NCBI GenBank assembly: GCA_900548705.1
Contig: URLF01000068.1
Coordinates: 1-13,767 of the forward strand
DNA: 13,767 bases
From: an uncultured Porphyromonadaceae bacterium
Lineage (GTDB): Bacteria; Bacteroidota; Bacteroidia; Bacteroidales; Muribaculaceae
Reading direction: 5' to 3'
Numbering within the stretch: the first letter of the stretch is position 1; every line of letters begins with the position of its first letter. The position numbers and the translations under genes are program-made. Below, one piece after another: positions 6,107-13,767 of this stretch. Below the pieces are notes generated by a model. The model was not told where the DNA came from and did not search any database. It saw nothing but the letters and a program-made list of their open reading frames with translations.

Positions 6107-8470
6107 ATGAAGGTATATATCTGTAATCAATTCCGTCAATTATTATCAATCATAATTCCCATTTTCGGGCTTGCTTGCTCCGCGCAAATCCGAGGGACAG
6201 TAATTGATGACACAGACATACCGGTGGAAGGAGCGGCGGTCGTAGCATTGCAGCTTCCCGACAGCACATATGTCGGAGGTGCCCTCTCTGACCAAGACGG
6301 CAAATTCCTGATAGAAAACACATCCCGACTTGCCGACATCATCTTGCGGGCGGAAGCTATCGGTTATGGCAAAACGACAATCCACGCCTCACTGACAGAC
6401 ACAAACAAAATCATTCTTCCTCATAGCGGCATAGCCCTCAAAGAAGTAGTGGTCAACGCTCCAAAACTGACCGTCTTACCCGGCAGGTTCACATTTTATC
6501 CGGGAGACATAATCAAGGATGCTAACGACGCTATGGAGGTAATGAAATTCGTGCCGATGGTCAGAGTGAGCAGTGGCGGCATATCTCTGCTTGGAACTGC
6601 CCCAAAGATTCTCGTGAATGGCAAAGAATCCATCATGGGCCCCTCCGGGGTAATCAACATGCTCAAGCTCTCCGACGCGGCAAGGGTAAAGCGGGTGGAA
6701 ATCATAGTGCAGCCCGGTGTCGCCCGGCAAGGGGAGGGGCCTATAATAAACCTGATACTCGCCCCTCGCATCGGTAGTATGGGAACCGCCGACCTTACCC
6801 TCACCTATTCAGATGCCCTTTCCCCACGAATACAGGCATGGTATGGCGGGGAATGGGAAAAATGGCAGTTTTCCTGTGATGTAGCCCTTCTGGAAGCAAA
6901 ACACAAAAACTCTGGAGAATCGACATACACCGAATTTGACACATCTCTTCCGGAAACCGTCGACAGGCAACCGTCAATGACCAAATACTCGACAAACCGG
7001 ACTGAATCAACCATCTATTCTGTCTCCGCCACGGTCGGGGCCAGCGTGGACCTGGGGCATGACAATTCCCTCGGAGGCTCACTATTCTTATCCTCCGATT
7101 ACTCCAAGGATGAAAGACACAGCCTTATCACCATCATGCCGGACGCATCTGACCTAAATACTTCAAGCCTTTCAAAACGGCCTTTCAATCCCGTGTGGAT
7201 GATAGGCAGAATGAATTATGACCACAAGCTTGATTCCCTCGGCAGCACCTTGCGGGCATCCCTTTTTTATCAGGGTTCATTCAAACACAATGAGACATCA
7301 TATCCCCCCCTCGCATCCATGCAAGGCGAAAAGTCGGCTACCGACATAAATTCCATACAGCTGAAAGGCAACTGGAACAAACATCTCAATGACCGGGCAA
7401 GCATAGATGTCGGGGCCGATGCCTTCTACGACAATGTGAAGCGCCAACTGCACAAAAGCTCCGACGGCAGCCTTTCGGGAGAGCTTACGCTTGACGATAA
7501 CCTGCGCCAAACCCAGGCGCAATTTGACCTCTTCGCCGGGGGTGAATACCGGTTCTCGTCATTGTTTTCAATCAGCCTCGGAGTCAGGGGCAGATGGTAT
7601 CGCCGTGAAATCGACCAGTATGTGCAGCGGGCCAACCGCAAATTCGAGGATTTCTACATCCTTCCAACAGCATCGGCCAGTTTTGCGTTCAGCCCCATGC
7701 ACATGGTCACCCTCGGATATACATCGGGGATTGAACAACCCGAATATTACCTCACAAATCCCATCAAATACTGGATGTCGCCGGAATATTACTTCACCGG
7801 AAATCCCGACCTCAAGGCAATCAACATCCACAACCTGCATCTCAATTACATATTGCTCCAAAAAATCAACCTCAGCGCCAAAGGTATATTAAAAAGCAAC
7901 CTCGCTGAACAGGCAACCCTCTCCGCCGGTGACGGTGTCACCTATTTCAAACCGCTTGAAACCGGCAATTCACGCGCCTTGGAGCTACGGACAGGATATT
8001 CCGACGGCTTCTTCTCCCACAGATGGTATGTCTCGGCCGATGTAACCTATAAACTCACCCGCCTTGACAACCGTGACCTCCCGTCGAGCCTTACCGAAGG
8101 GGCGCAGACAGACTCACGCTGGTCGGCTCGTCTATCCTCCAGCATCACCCTCGGCAAAGACCGCTCATGGACGCTTGGTGTCTCCGGAGACTACCAGTCA
8201 CCTCAACACAATACATTCTCAACAATGAGAGGATATGCCGATTTCGGCATATCCATCATTAAACGTTTCAAATTCGGTGGCAGACTGATGTTCATGGCAT
8301 CCAACCTCCTCAACCATCACCGTTCGGGATGGTATGACTGCGCCGCTTACTCCCAGACATTCCGAAACCGAACCAACACCCGCAGCTTCTTTTTGAAATT
8401 TGACATAGACTTTGGCAAACCATTCCGTATGCGCGCCAATCCGTCATCCGCCGACAGACAGCTGAAATAG
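6107..8470 (+). CDS. Outer-membrane beta-barrel family protein (TonB-dependent-receptor-like), copy 1
   Basis: A 787-residue outer-membrane protein. I chose the ATG at 6107 because it is followed at once by a signal peptide (about residues 1-26, hydrophobic LLSIIIPIFGLA, likely cut at CSA/Q); an in-frame TTG at 6089 would add six residues but is less likely. A carboxypeptidase-regulatory-like beta-sandwich follows (about 27-110, IRGTVIDDTDIPVEGAAVVAL), then a plug-like domain (about 111-222, ILVNGKESIMG and VKRVEIIVQPG), then a large C-terminal barrel with repeated aromatic-alternating strands, of the PF14905-like type. The closing region has NLLNHHRSGWYDC. It is a clear paralog of the 786-residue protein encoded at 9866-12226. 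I saw no obvious TonB box. In this cluster it could move the mature peptide across the outer membrane, bind it as a receptor, or protect the producer; the sequence does not decide. Confidence 0.85.
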   Translation: MKVYICNQFRQLLSIIIPIFGLACSAQIRGTVIDDTDIPVEGAAVVALQLPDSTYVGGALSDQDGKFLIENTSRLADIILRAEAIGYGKTTIHASLTDTNKIILPHSGIALKEVVVNAPKLTVLPGRFTFYPGDIIKDANDAMEVMKFVPMVRVSSGGISLLGTAPKILVNGKESIMGPSGVINMLKLSDAARVKRVEIIVQPGVARQGEGPIINLILAPRIGSMGTADLTLTYSDALSPRIQAWYGGEWEKWQFSCDVALLEAKHKNSGESTYTEFDTSLPETVDRQPSMTKYSTNRTESTIYSVSATVGASVDLGHDNSLGGSLFLSSDYSKDERHSLITIMPDASDLNTSSLSKRPFNPVWMIGRMNYDHKLDSLGSTLRASLFYQGSFKHNETSYPPLASMQGEKSATDINSIQLKGNWNKHLNDRASIDVGADAFYDNVKRQLHKSSDGSLSGELTLDDNLRQTQAQFDLFAGGEYRFSSLFSISLGVRGRWYRREIDQYVQRANRKFEDFYILPTASASFAFSPMHMVTLGYTSGIEQPEYYLTNPIKYWMSPEYYFTGNPDLKAINIHNLHLNYILLQKINLSAKGILKSNLAEQATLSAGDGVTYFKPLETGNSRALELRTGYSDGFFSHRWYVSADVTYKLTRLDNRDLPSSLTEGAQTDSRWSARLSSSITLGKDRSWTLGVSGDYQSPQHNTFSTMRGYADFGISIIKRFKFGGRLMFMASNLLNHHRSGWYDCAAYSQTFRNRTNTRSFFLKFDIDFGKPFRMRANPSSADRQLK

Positions 8471-8530
8471 CCCTCCAATACTCCCTGTTTTTCAATTTTC
8501 AAAATTGCAATTTTATAAACTAAATCTATT

Positions 8531-9841
8531 ATGAAAGTAAGCCCATTCAACAGCTATATCTCTCTTTCGGACAACCGAGTGTTAGGGTACAACTCATTTC
8601 ACAGAAGATTCATAATCTTACCTCAAAAGATTTCAAAGGTTCTTCAGACATATGACATAAATCTAATGTCCAACAATCTTCTTCATAAAATTTCGCCTGA
8701 GACATTCCAACTGCTGAAAGAATCAGGATTCATCATCAATTCAGGTGTCGATGAGTTATCCATACTTGACAAAGAGTTGGAAACCATTAATTGTTGCGAG
8801 AGCAATGCCGAACTTCATATCAATCCCACACTTGATTGTAATTTCCGGTGCTGGTATTGCTATGAAGAACATATGGCCGGCTCAAAAATGAGTGAGGAGG
8901 TATTGGAGGCCGTAAAGAATTACCTCAACAAAACAATCACACAGCCGCTCAGACATTTCCGGCTTAGCTTTTTCGGAGGGGAACCGCTGTTGAAATTCGA
9001 CTCGGTCTGCAAGCCGCTGATAGAAGAAGCCGCCGGACTATGCGCGGAACGTGGAGTCAGCTTCCATACCAGTTTCACCACCAACTCTTATCTGTTGACC
9101 CAGGATATGGCGGATTATCTCGGCCGGTTCGCCTGCGGGATGCAAATCACACTTGACGGCCACCGCGAGTTTCATAACAAAGTCAGATTCGCACCCGGAG
9201 GGATAGGCTCATATGACCGTATCATCTCGAATGTGGCGATGCTGGCAAATTCCGGGGTAAATATAGTGCTCAGAATAAATTACACTCTCGGTAATCTGGA
9301 GTCCATTTCAGAAATCATCTCAGACTTGAAGACTCAAAATATTCTCGAACCCCACAAAATAATGGTCGATTTTCAACGAGTATGGCAAGACAAGCACAAA
9401 GGCGGTGACGAGAAAATCAAACTGCTCATCAAGGAATACGGTCGCCAACTGAAAAAAATCGGCATAAGTTACAGCCTGCCTGACCTCCATAATCCTCGCG
9501 TGTCAAGCTGTTACGGCGACAAGAAGAACTACATTTGTGTCAACTACAACGGGGACTTCTACAAATGCACCGCCCGTGATTTCAAACCGGAAAGGCGCGC
9601 CGGACATCTCGCTCCCGATGGGACTCTCGTATGGGAACCGGGGCGCCGGGAGGCTTGGGAAAAAGCGAAATTCTCCCGGGAGGTTTGCCGTAGCTGCCGT
9701 ATAGCTCCTATATGTCTCGGCGGATGCCGTCAACGCGGACTTGAAAGCCCTGATGACGGGAGATGCCCGCTGGGATATGACGAAGCCCGCAAGGATGAAC
9801 TCATCCTACAGAGGTTCGAACATCAATACCTCAACGACTGA
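8531..9841 (+). CDS. Radical SAM/SPASM peptide maturase
   Basis: A 436-residue cytoplasmic enzyme. The N-terminal ~95 residues resemble the small RRE/PqqD-like winged-helix region of RiPP maturases, which would bind the leader. The radical SAM core carries C103-x3-C107-x2-C110 (CNFRCWYC) for the [4Fe-4S]-SAM cluster and FFGGEP near 147-152. The SPASM domain is complete: C327-x13-G341-x4-C346, then C386-x2-C389-x5-C395-x3-C399, then C412, enough to ligate two auxiliary Fe-S clusters. Such enzymes install thioether (sactipeptide/ranthipeptide), carbon-carbon, ether or epimerised linkages on precursor peptides; anaerobic sulfatase maturases share the fold, but no sulfatase is nearby. The likely substrate is the 7-Cys peptide encoded at 5721-6014. 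The 60-base gap upstream has no promoter motif, so it is probably co-transcribed. Its first third is noticeably AT-rich. Confidence 0.92.
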   Translation: MKVSPFNSYISLSDNRVLGYNSFHRRFIILPQKISKVLQTYDINLMSNNLLHKISPETFQLLKESGFIINSGVDELSILDKELETINCCESNAELHINPTLDCNFRCWYCYEEHMAGSKMSEEVLEAVKNYLNKTITQPLRHFRLSFFGGEPLLKFDSVCKPLIEEAAGLCAERGVSFHTSFTTNSYLLTQDMADYLGRFACGMQITLDGHREFHNKVRFAPGGIGSYDRIISNVAMLANSGVNIVLRINYTLGNLESISEIISDLKTQNILEPHKIMVDFQRVWQDKHKGGDEKIKLLIKEYGRQLKKIGISYSLPDLHNPRVSSCYGDKKNYICVNYNGDFYKCTARDFKPERRAGHLAPDGTLVWEPGRREAWEKAKFSREVCRSCRIAPICLGGCRQRGLESPDDGRCPLGYDEARKDELILQRFEHQYLND

Positions 9842-9865
9842 TTCATAACAATACTTTAACGATTT

Positions 9866-12226
9866 ATGGAGATGCGACAGTATTCAAAGCAATTGGTGGC
9901 TTTACTGACCATCATCACAGGATTATACACGACAATTTCAGCCAATATAACGGGGGTTGTTGTCGATGGCAGCAACAATCCGCTTGACGGGGCTGCGGTC
10001 GTGGCCCTCCAACCCGCAGACAGCACTTACATCTCAGGCTCGGTCACTGATCAGACGGGCCGTTTCCTCCTGGAGATTCCCGAAGGGATTGGCAATCTGA
10101 TTCTCACGACGAAAGCAATCGGCTATGACAAGCAAGACCTCACTGCCAAAAACGGGGATGAGGTCAGGATCGCGCTGACAGACAAAACCATCTCGCTCTC
10201 TGAGGTGACCGTCAGGCCGACCATCACCACGGTTTCCCCGGGGAAATTCTCCTTCATCCCCGGTGATCTCGCGAAATATTCTCCAAACGCTTTTCAAGCC
10301 CTTGAGATAGTTCCGCTGCTGTCAGTCGACATCGCCAATGACAAACTTGAAATCATAGGCAACGGCAAGACAACAATCTATATCAATGGCAAACAGCCAA
10401 TCATGTCATCATCAAGTGTGATACAGATGCTTAAAGCATCTCCTCCCGGGAGAATCAAGCGTATCGAGGTATGGGTTCAGCCGGGAGTCGCATACCGCGA
10501 CGAAGGAGCCATACTCAATGTCGTACTCGCTCCGCAAAAAGGGACAACCGGAACTGCCGATATGACCGTCGTACATCAATCTGACAGGTTCAGTTTTACA
10601 GAATCGGGGTGGATTGGCCATGAACGGGACAAGTGGCAGTTTTCAGGAAGTGTTTACCTTACCGAATCCGCTCATGATTACAAAAGCCGGGTGGAGATGA
10701 CCACATTCAATCCAGCCGACGGATTGGTTGAGATGGAACGCACATCTGACGCCAAATACAAAACCAGAGCTATCTATTCGCAGGTCGATTTCGGGGTAAG
10801 CCGTGATTTAGGCCACAATAACTCGTTAGGGGTAAGCCTTATGTATCAGCATAATTGGAAAGGGGATTCCGAATACACCAATGACAACCTGTTCCCGGTC
10901 ACAGGGACTCACGAGAACATCGCATGCAAAGAACATACTCCATACAAGACCATAACCGCCAATATCAATTACGACCATAAGCTTGATTCTCTCGGAAGCA
11001 GGCTCACCGGCCGCCTCATATATTCCCATTACGGTATGGACGCTGAGACGAAGTACACTCCGGAGTCAATGATGTTTGACAACAGTTATACTGACGGTAA
11101 AAATTCCATAGAAGGGAATTTGAGCTGGACAAAGGCTTTCTCTACCAAAGGGGAACTCACCCTGGGTTTCGACATCTTCCACGACCGCATCAAGCGCACA
11201 ATGAACCAGAGCGAGACTCCGGGCGACACGGGAGGCGACATGCCGTTGATTGACGATTTCCGTCAGAACCAGACCAATTTCGACCTGTTTGCCCAAGGAG
11301 AATACAGGTTCTCCAATCTGTTTTCGCTCAGCCTCGGCCTGAACGGCCGATGGTATAGAAGGGACACGCACCAGATGCTCAACGATACCCGGAAGATATT
11401 CGATGATTTCTACATCATGCCCGAACTGTCGGCAAGCTTTAATTTCAACTCCAAAAACCAGATGACACTGGGCTACTCCTCAAATGTCAGGCAGCCCTAT
11501 TACGCCGACACCAATCCTCTGGTGCATCGGTCTTCCTCCACACAGATTGCCACCGGAAATCCCTATCTAAAGGCTGTCACGACCCATTCCATCAATCTTT
11601 CATATCTCTTGCTTCAGAAAATATCGCTTGGAGGGAGTATGGATTTTATGAACCATCTGTCTTTCCGGACAACCATACCGGTGGAGGAGAATCTGACCGC
11701 CAACATGCCGGTGGAACTTGGCAAAAACCGCGACGCATCGGTGTTCATAAGCTATTCAGACGCATTCTTCGCCCGCAGGTGGAGCGTGATGGCCCGCACA
11801 TCCTTCTCGAACACCCATACCGACAGCTCGGCCCTCTATGACCTGTTCAATGTCAACTCGGTTGATTATTCAACCTGGAGTATTTTCCTGATGTCTTCGG
11901 TCAGCATCGGCACAGACCGCTCCTGGATTCTGCGCGCCTCAATATATTACAACACCCCGGGTAAAAAGCCGCTGTCCAACACCCCTTCATACACAAATTT
12001 GACCGCCACGGTATCGAAGAGATTCCCATTCGGAGGCACGCTGACCCTTTACGGCGAGAATCTGCTCAACTGCAAGAGGGATTCCTGGTATGACTGTCAG
12101 GAATATTCCCGCCATGGTTACGACCTGACCAATGGCCGCAGGATAATGCTTCGTTTCAGCATGGCATTCGGCAAAAACATCCGTTTGAGATACAATCCCT
12201 CGAGAAGCCTCCTGGAGGGACGATAG
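9866..12226 (+). CDS. Outer-membrane beta-barrel family protein (TonB-dependent-receptor-like), copy 2
   Basis: A 786-residue outer-membrane protein with the same layout as the protein at 6107-8470. It has a signal peptide (about 1-26, LVALLTIITGLYTTISA/N), a carboxypeptidase-regulatory-like domain (about 27-110, ITGVVVDGSNNPLDGAAVVAL), a plug-like segment (about 111-222, IYINGKQPIM, IKRIEVWVQPG) and a long C-terminal barrel. Shared stretches with copy 1 include GAAVVALQ-x2-DSTY, NYDHKLDSLGS, FDLFA-x-GEYRFS-x-LFS, GRWYRR, F-x-DFYI-x-P, LLQK and a closing WYDC; lengths differ by one residue. An in-frame ATG at 9872 is an alternative start. It begins 24 bases after the maturase and ends 29 bases before the PCAT, so the genes are probably co-transcribed. 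Function within the cluster (export, uptake or immunity) is inference. Confidence 0.85.
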   Translation: MEMRQYSKQLVALLTIITGLYTTISANITGVVVDGSNNPLDGAAVVALQPADSTYISGSVTDQTGRFLLEIPEGIGNLILTTKAIGYDKQDLTAKNGDEVRIALTDKTISLSEVTVRPTITTVSPGKFSFIPGDLAKYSPNAFQALEIVPLLSVDIANDKLEIIGNGKTTIYINGKQPIMSSSSVIQMLKASPPGRIKRIEVWVQPGVAYRDEGAILNVVLAPQKGTTGTADMTVVHQSDRFSFTESGWIGHERDKWQFSGSVYLTESAHDYKSRVEMTTFNPADGLVEMERTSDAKYKTRAIYSQVDFGVSRDLGHNNSLGVSLMYQHNWKGDSEYTNDNLFPVTGTHENIACKEHTPYKTITANINYDHKLDSLGSRLTGRLIYSHYGMDAETKYTPESMMFDNSYTDGKNSIEGNLSWTKAFSTKGELTLGFDIFHDRIKRTMNQSETPGDTGGDMPLIDDFRQNQTNFDLFAQGEYRFSNLFSLSLGLNGRWYRRDTHQMLNDTRKIFDDFYIMPELSASFNFNSKNQMTLGYSSNVRQPYYADTNPLVHRSSSTQIATGNPYLKAVTTHSINLSYLLLQKISLGGSMDFMNHLSFRTTIPVEENLTANMPVELGKNRDASVFISYSDAFFARRWSVMARTSFSNTHTDSSALYDLFNVNSVDYSTWSIFLMSSVSIGTDRSWILRASIYYNTPGKKPLSNTPSYTNLTATVSKRFPFGGTLTLYGENLLNCKRDSWYDCQEYSRHGYDLTNGRRIMLRFSMAFGKNIRLRYNPSRSLLEGR

Positions 12227-12255
12227 TCACTCCGATAAATTTCAGCCAACAAAGG

Positions 12256-13767
12256 ATGTTTACCGGAAGAGGGTTTCACTACTACCACCAGATCGAGCAG
12301 TCGGACTGCGGGGTGACCTGCCTGAGGATGGTCGCCCGGCATTTCGGCCGCAAGATTCCCGTGAAGTTCCTACGCTCCCGGGCGGATTTGTCGCGCGGCG
12401 GCATTTCCGTCAGGGGGCTGAAGGAGTGCGCGGAATCGATCGGTATGAAAGGATACGGCGTGAAACTCGGTTCCGGGCTGTTGGTTGATGCCCCCCTACC
12501 GGCCATTCTCCATTGGAACCAGAACCATTTCGCCGTGTTGTGGAAAGTCCGCGAGGGGAGATACTTCGTGGCCGATCCTGCAGCAGGTATGATGGTCTAT
12601 TCCCGGGAGGTGTTCGACGCACATTTCTGCGGAGACGGGGAGAGGGGCATCGCCCTGATTCTCGCCCCGACCGAGGAGTTCCATTCCATCAGTTTTCCCG
12701 CCGATGACAGCCGGGGGAAGATTTTCCGCTCCCTGCGCGACAGCATCAGGGAGCATTGCTCCACCTACCTGCTCATCCTGTCGCTGGCGTTGCTCGCGCT
12801 GGGAGCGAGCATCTTTGTCCCGCTGCTGATGCAAAAGACCATCGATGAGGGTATCGCCCGGCGTGACATCCCGCTTGTATGGCTGCTGGTCATCGCCCAG
12901 ATTGCCATCTTCGCGGGAAGCCAGCTGACCACATCCGTCTCGGGATATGTGGTCAACAAACTCGGGTTGCGACTCTCGACCGGGGCCGTAGACCGGTATC
13001 TGACGAAACTTGTAAGCCTTCCGCTGCGTTTCTTCGACTCACGGGTGAGTTCAGACCTCATCCAGAAGACCTATGACCAGGAACAGACCCAGCAGTTCAT
13101 GCTCCAGACCCCGACGACATTGTTGCTGACGGTCATCAACATCGCGGTGTTCTCCGCCCTGCTGCTTTGGTTCAATCCCTGGATATTCCTCGGCTTCCTT
13201 ATGCTCACGCTTACCGGACTTGCCTGCGAGGAATGGATGCTCCGACGCAGGCGGAGCGTCGATTATGACATCCGCACCATCCAATGCCGCAACAACAACA
13301 ATGTCTACGAGCTGGTCAACGGCATCTCCGACCTGAAAATCCACAATGCCCACCACCACCGGGTGTCGCTCTGGCGGACGCTGCAGGAACGGCTAAACCT
13401 GCTGCGGCGGCGTTCGGAAAACATCCGGCTCATACAAGGAGGAGGCGCGTCATTGCTATACCAGTCGCGCGACCTGGCGATTACCGGACTGTGCGCCACT
13501 CTTGTCATCGGCGACACGATGACCCTCGGGACGATGGTGACTGTGGCGTTTGTCACCGGACGGCTCGCCACCGGTTTCAGTTCCATCTCCTCCTCACTAT
13601 CTTCTCTGCAACAGACCTCCATCGCCCTCGACCGCAGCAACGACGTAATGGATGAACCTGCCGACACAACCGAGGGGAAAATCGACTCCCTCGACGGCGA
13701 CATCATCCTCCGTGATGTCACATACAAGTATCCCGGCAGCGACAGCCTGCCGGTAATCGGCGGCCTT
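12256..13767 (+). CDS. C39 peptidase-containing ABC transporter (PCAT), 3'-truncated by window end
   Basis: An open frame of 504 codons that continues past the window. Residues 1-~135 form a C39 papain-like peptidase: Gln12 (oxyanion), catalytic Cys18 in QSDCGVTC, His91 in NHFAVLW and Asp107 in VADPAAG, so the triad is intact. The ABC transmembrane domain follows, with hydrophobic segments near 171-192, 207-225, 287-325 and 398-433. The start of the nucleotide-binding domain is seen near 482-504 (IILRDVTYKYPG), but Walker A lies outside the window. PCATs cut double-glycine-type leaders and export the peptide across the inner membrane; the GA site in the precursor at 5721-6014 is the expected substrate. 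The ATG at 12256 directly precedes a typical C39 N-terminus and lies 29 bases after the second barrel gene, indicating one operon. HlyD- or TolC-like partners, if present, would lie beyond the window. Confidence 0.92.
   Translation, partial: MFTGRGFHYYHQIEQSDCGVTCLRMVARHFGRKIPVKFLRSRADLSRGGISVRGLKECAESIGMKGYGVKLGSGLLVDAPLPAILHWNQNHFAVLWKVREGRYFVADPAAGMMVYSREVFDAHFCGDGERGIALILAPTEEFHSISFPADDSRGKIFRSLRDSIREHCSTYLLILSLALLALGASIFVPLLMQKTIDEGIARRDIPLVWLLVIAQIAIFAGSQLTTSVSGYVVNKLGLRLSTGAVDRYLTKLVSLPLRFFDSRVSSDLIQKTYDQEQTQQFMLQTPTTLLLTVINIAVFSALLLWFNPWIFLGFLMLTLTGLACEEWMLRRRRSVDYDIRTIQCRNNNNVYELVNGISDLKIHNAHHHRVSLWRTLQERLNLLRRRSENIRLIQGGGASLLYQSRDLAITGLCATLVIGDTMTLGTMVTVAFVTGRLATGFSSISSSLSSLQQTSIALDRSNDVMDEPADTTEGKIDSLDGDIILRDVTYKYPGSDSLPVIGGL

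Noticed and set aside
6167..6187. Possible lipoprotein signal (GLAC) in the first barrel protein
   Set aside because: The -3 position is Gly rather than Leu, and a signal peptidase I site (CSA/Q) fits better for a barrel protein.
8493..8507. AT-rich palindrome CAATTTT-C-AAAATTG before the maturase gene
   Set aside because: At most a 5-bp AT-only stem once a loop is allowed; too weak to call a terminator or operator.
8531..9841. Radical SAM protein as an anaerobic sulfatase maturase
   Set aside because: The fold is shared, but no sulfatase is in the window, and a small Cys-rich peptide and C39 exporter are adjacent.

Overview
The window looks like chromosomal DNA from a Bacteroidales bacterium. 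The evidence is two promoters with the Bacteroidota -7 element TAnnTTTG, a 58-residue histone H1/Hc1-like protein, a PIF1-type helicase with a C-terminal helix-turn-helix, and two large outer-membrane beta-barrel proteins with an N-terminal carboxypeptidase-regulatory-like domain. The fairly high GC content and codon use would fit a gut Muribaculaceae-like lineage, but that finer placement is inference. I saw no tRNA, rRNA, CRISPR array, transposase or integrase.

Left part (1-5461), ordinary metabolism and housekeeping, all on the + strand. It begins with the C-terminal end of an NADPH-glutamate-synthase-type flavoprotein. Threonine ammonia-lyase (ilvA) and glutaminase (glsA) follow with short gaps, so the three may form a nitrogen/amino-acid operon that ends at a T-tract terminator near 2704-2730. 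A separate promoter then drives the small histone-like gene, which is followed by a strong hairpin. The PIF1-like helicase comes next and ends in a hairpin at 5427-5461.

Right part (5598-13767), the interesting region: an apparent uncharacterised RiPP (ribosomally made, post-translationally modified peptide) cluster, all on the + strand, running off the window end. A near-consensus promoter (5598-5629) leads into a 97-residue precursor with a double-glycine-type leader (cleavage predicted after Gly38-Ala39) and a 58-residue core with seven cysteines. A perfect 13-bp hairpin separates it from a ~787-residue outer-membrane barrel protein, a radical SAM/SPASM peptide maturase, a second and clearly paralogous 786-residue barrel protein, and a C39 peptidase-ABC transporter (PCAT) with an intact Cys-His-Asp triad, truncated by the window end.

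Proposed logic (inference): the SPASM enzyme modifies the Cys-rich core; the PCAT removes the leader after the GA site and exports the product across the inner membrane; the two barrel proteins act at the outer membrane, as export partners, receptors or self-protection. The core has striking internal symmetry: a tandem unit C-x-N-Y...A-C-G...N-G-x-x-C occurs twice in a row, bracketed by two copies of DATN-x4-C. The product and chemistry cannot be read from the sequence. This core architecture is the strongest candidate for something undescribed.
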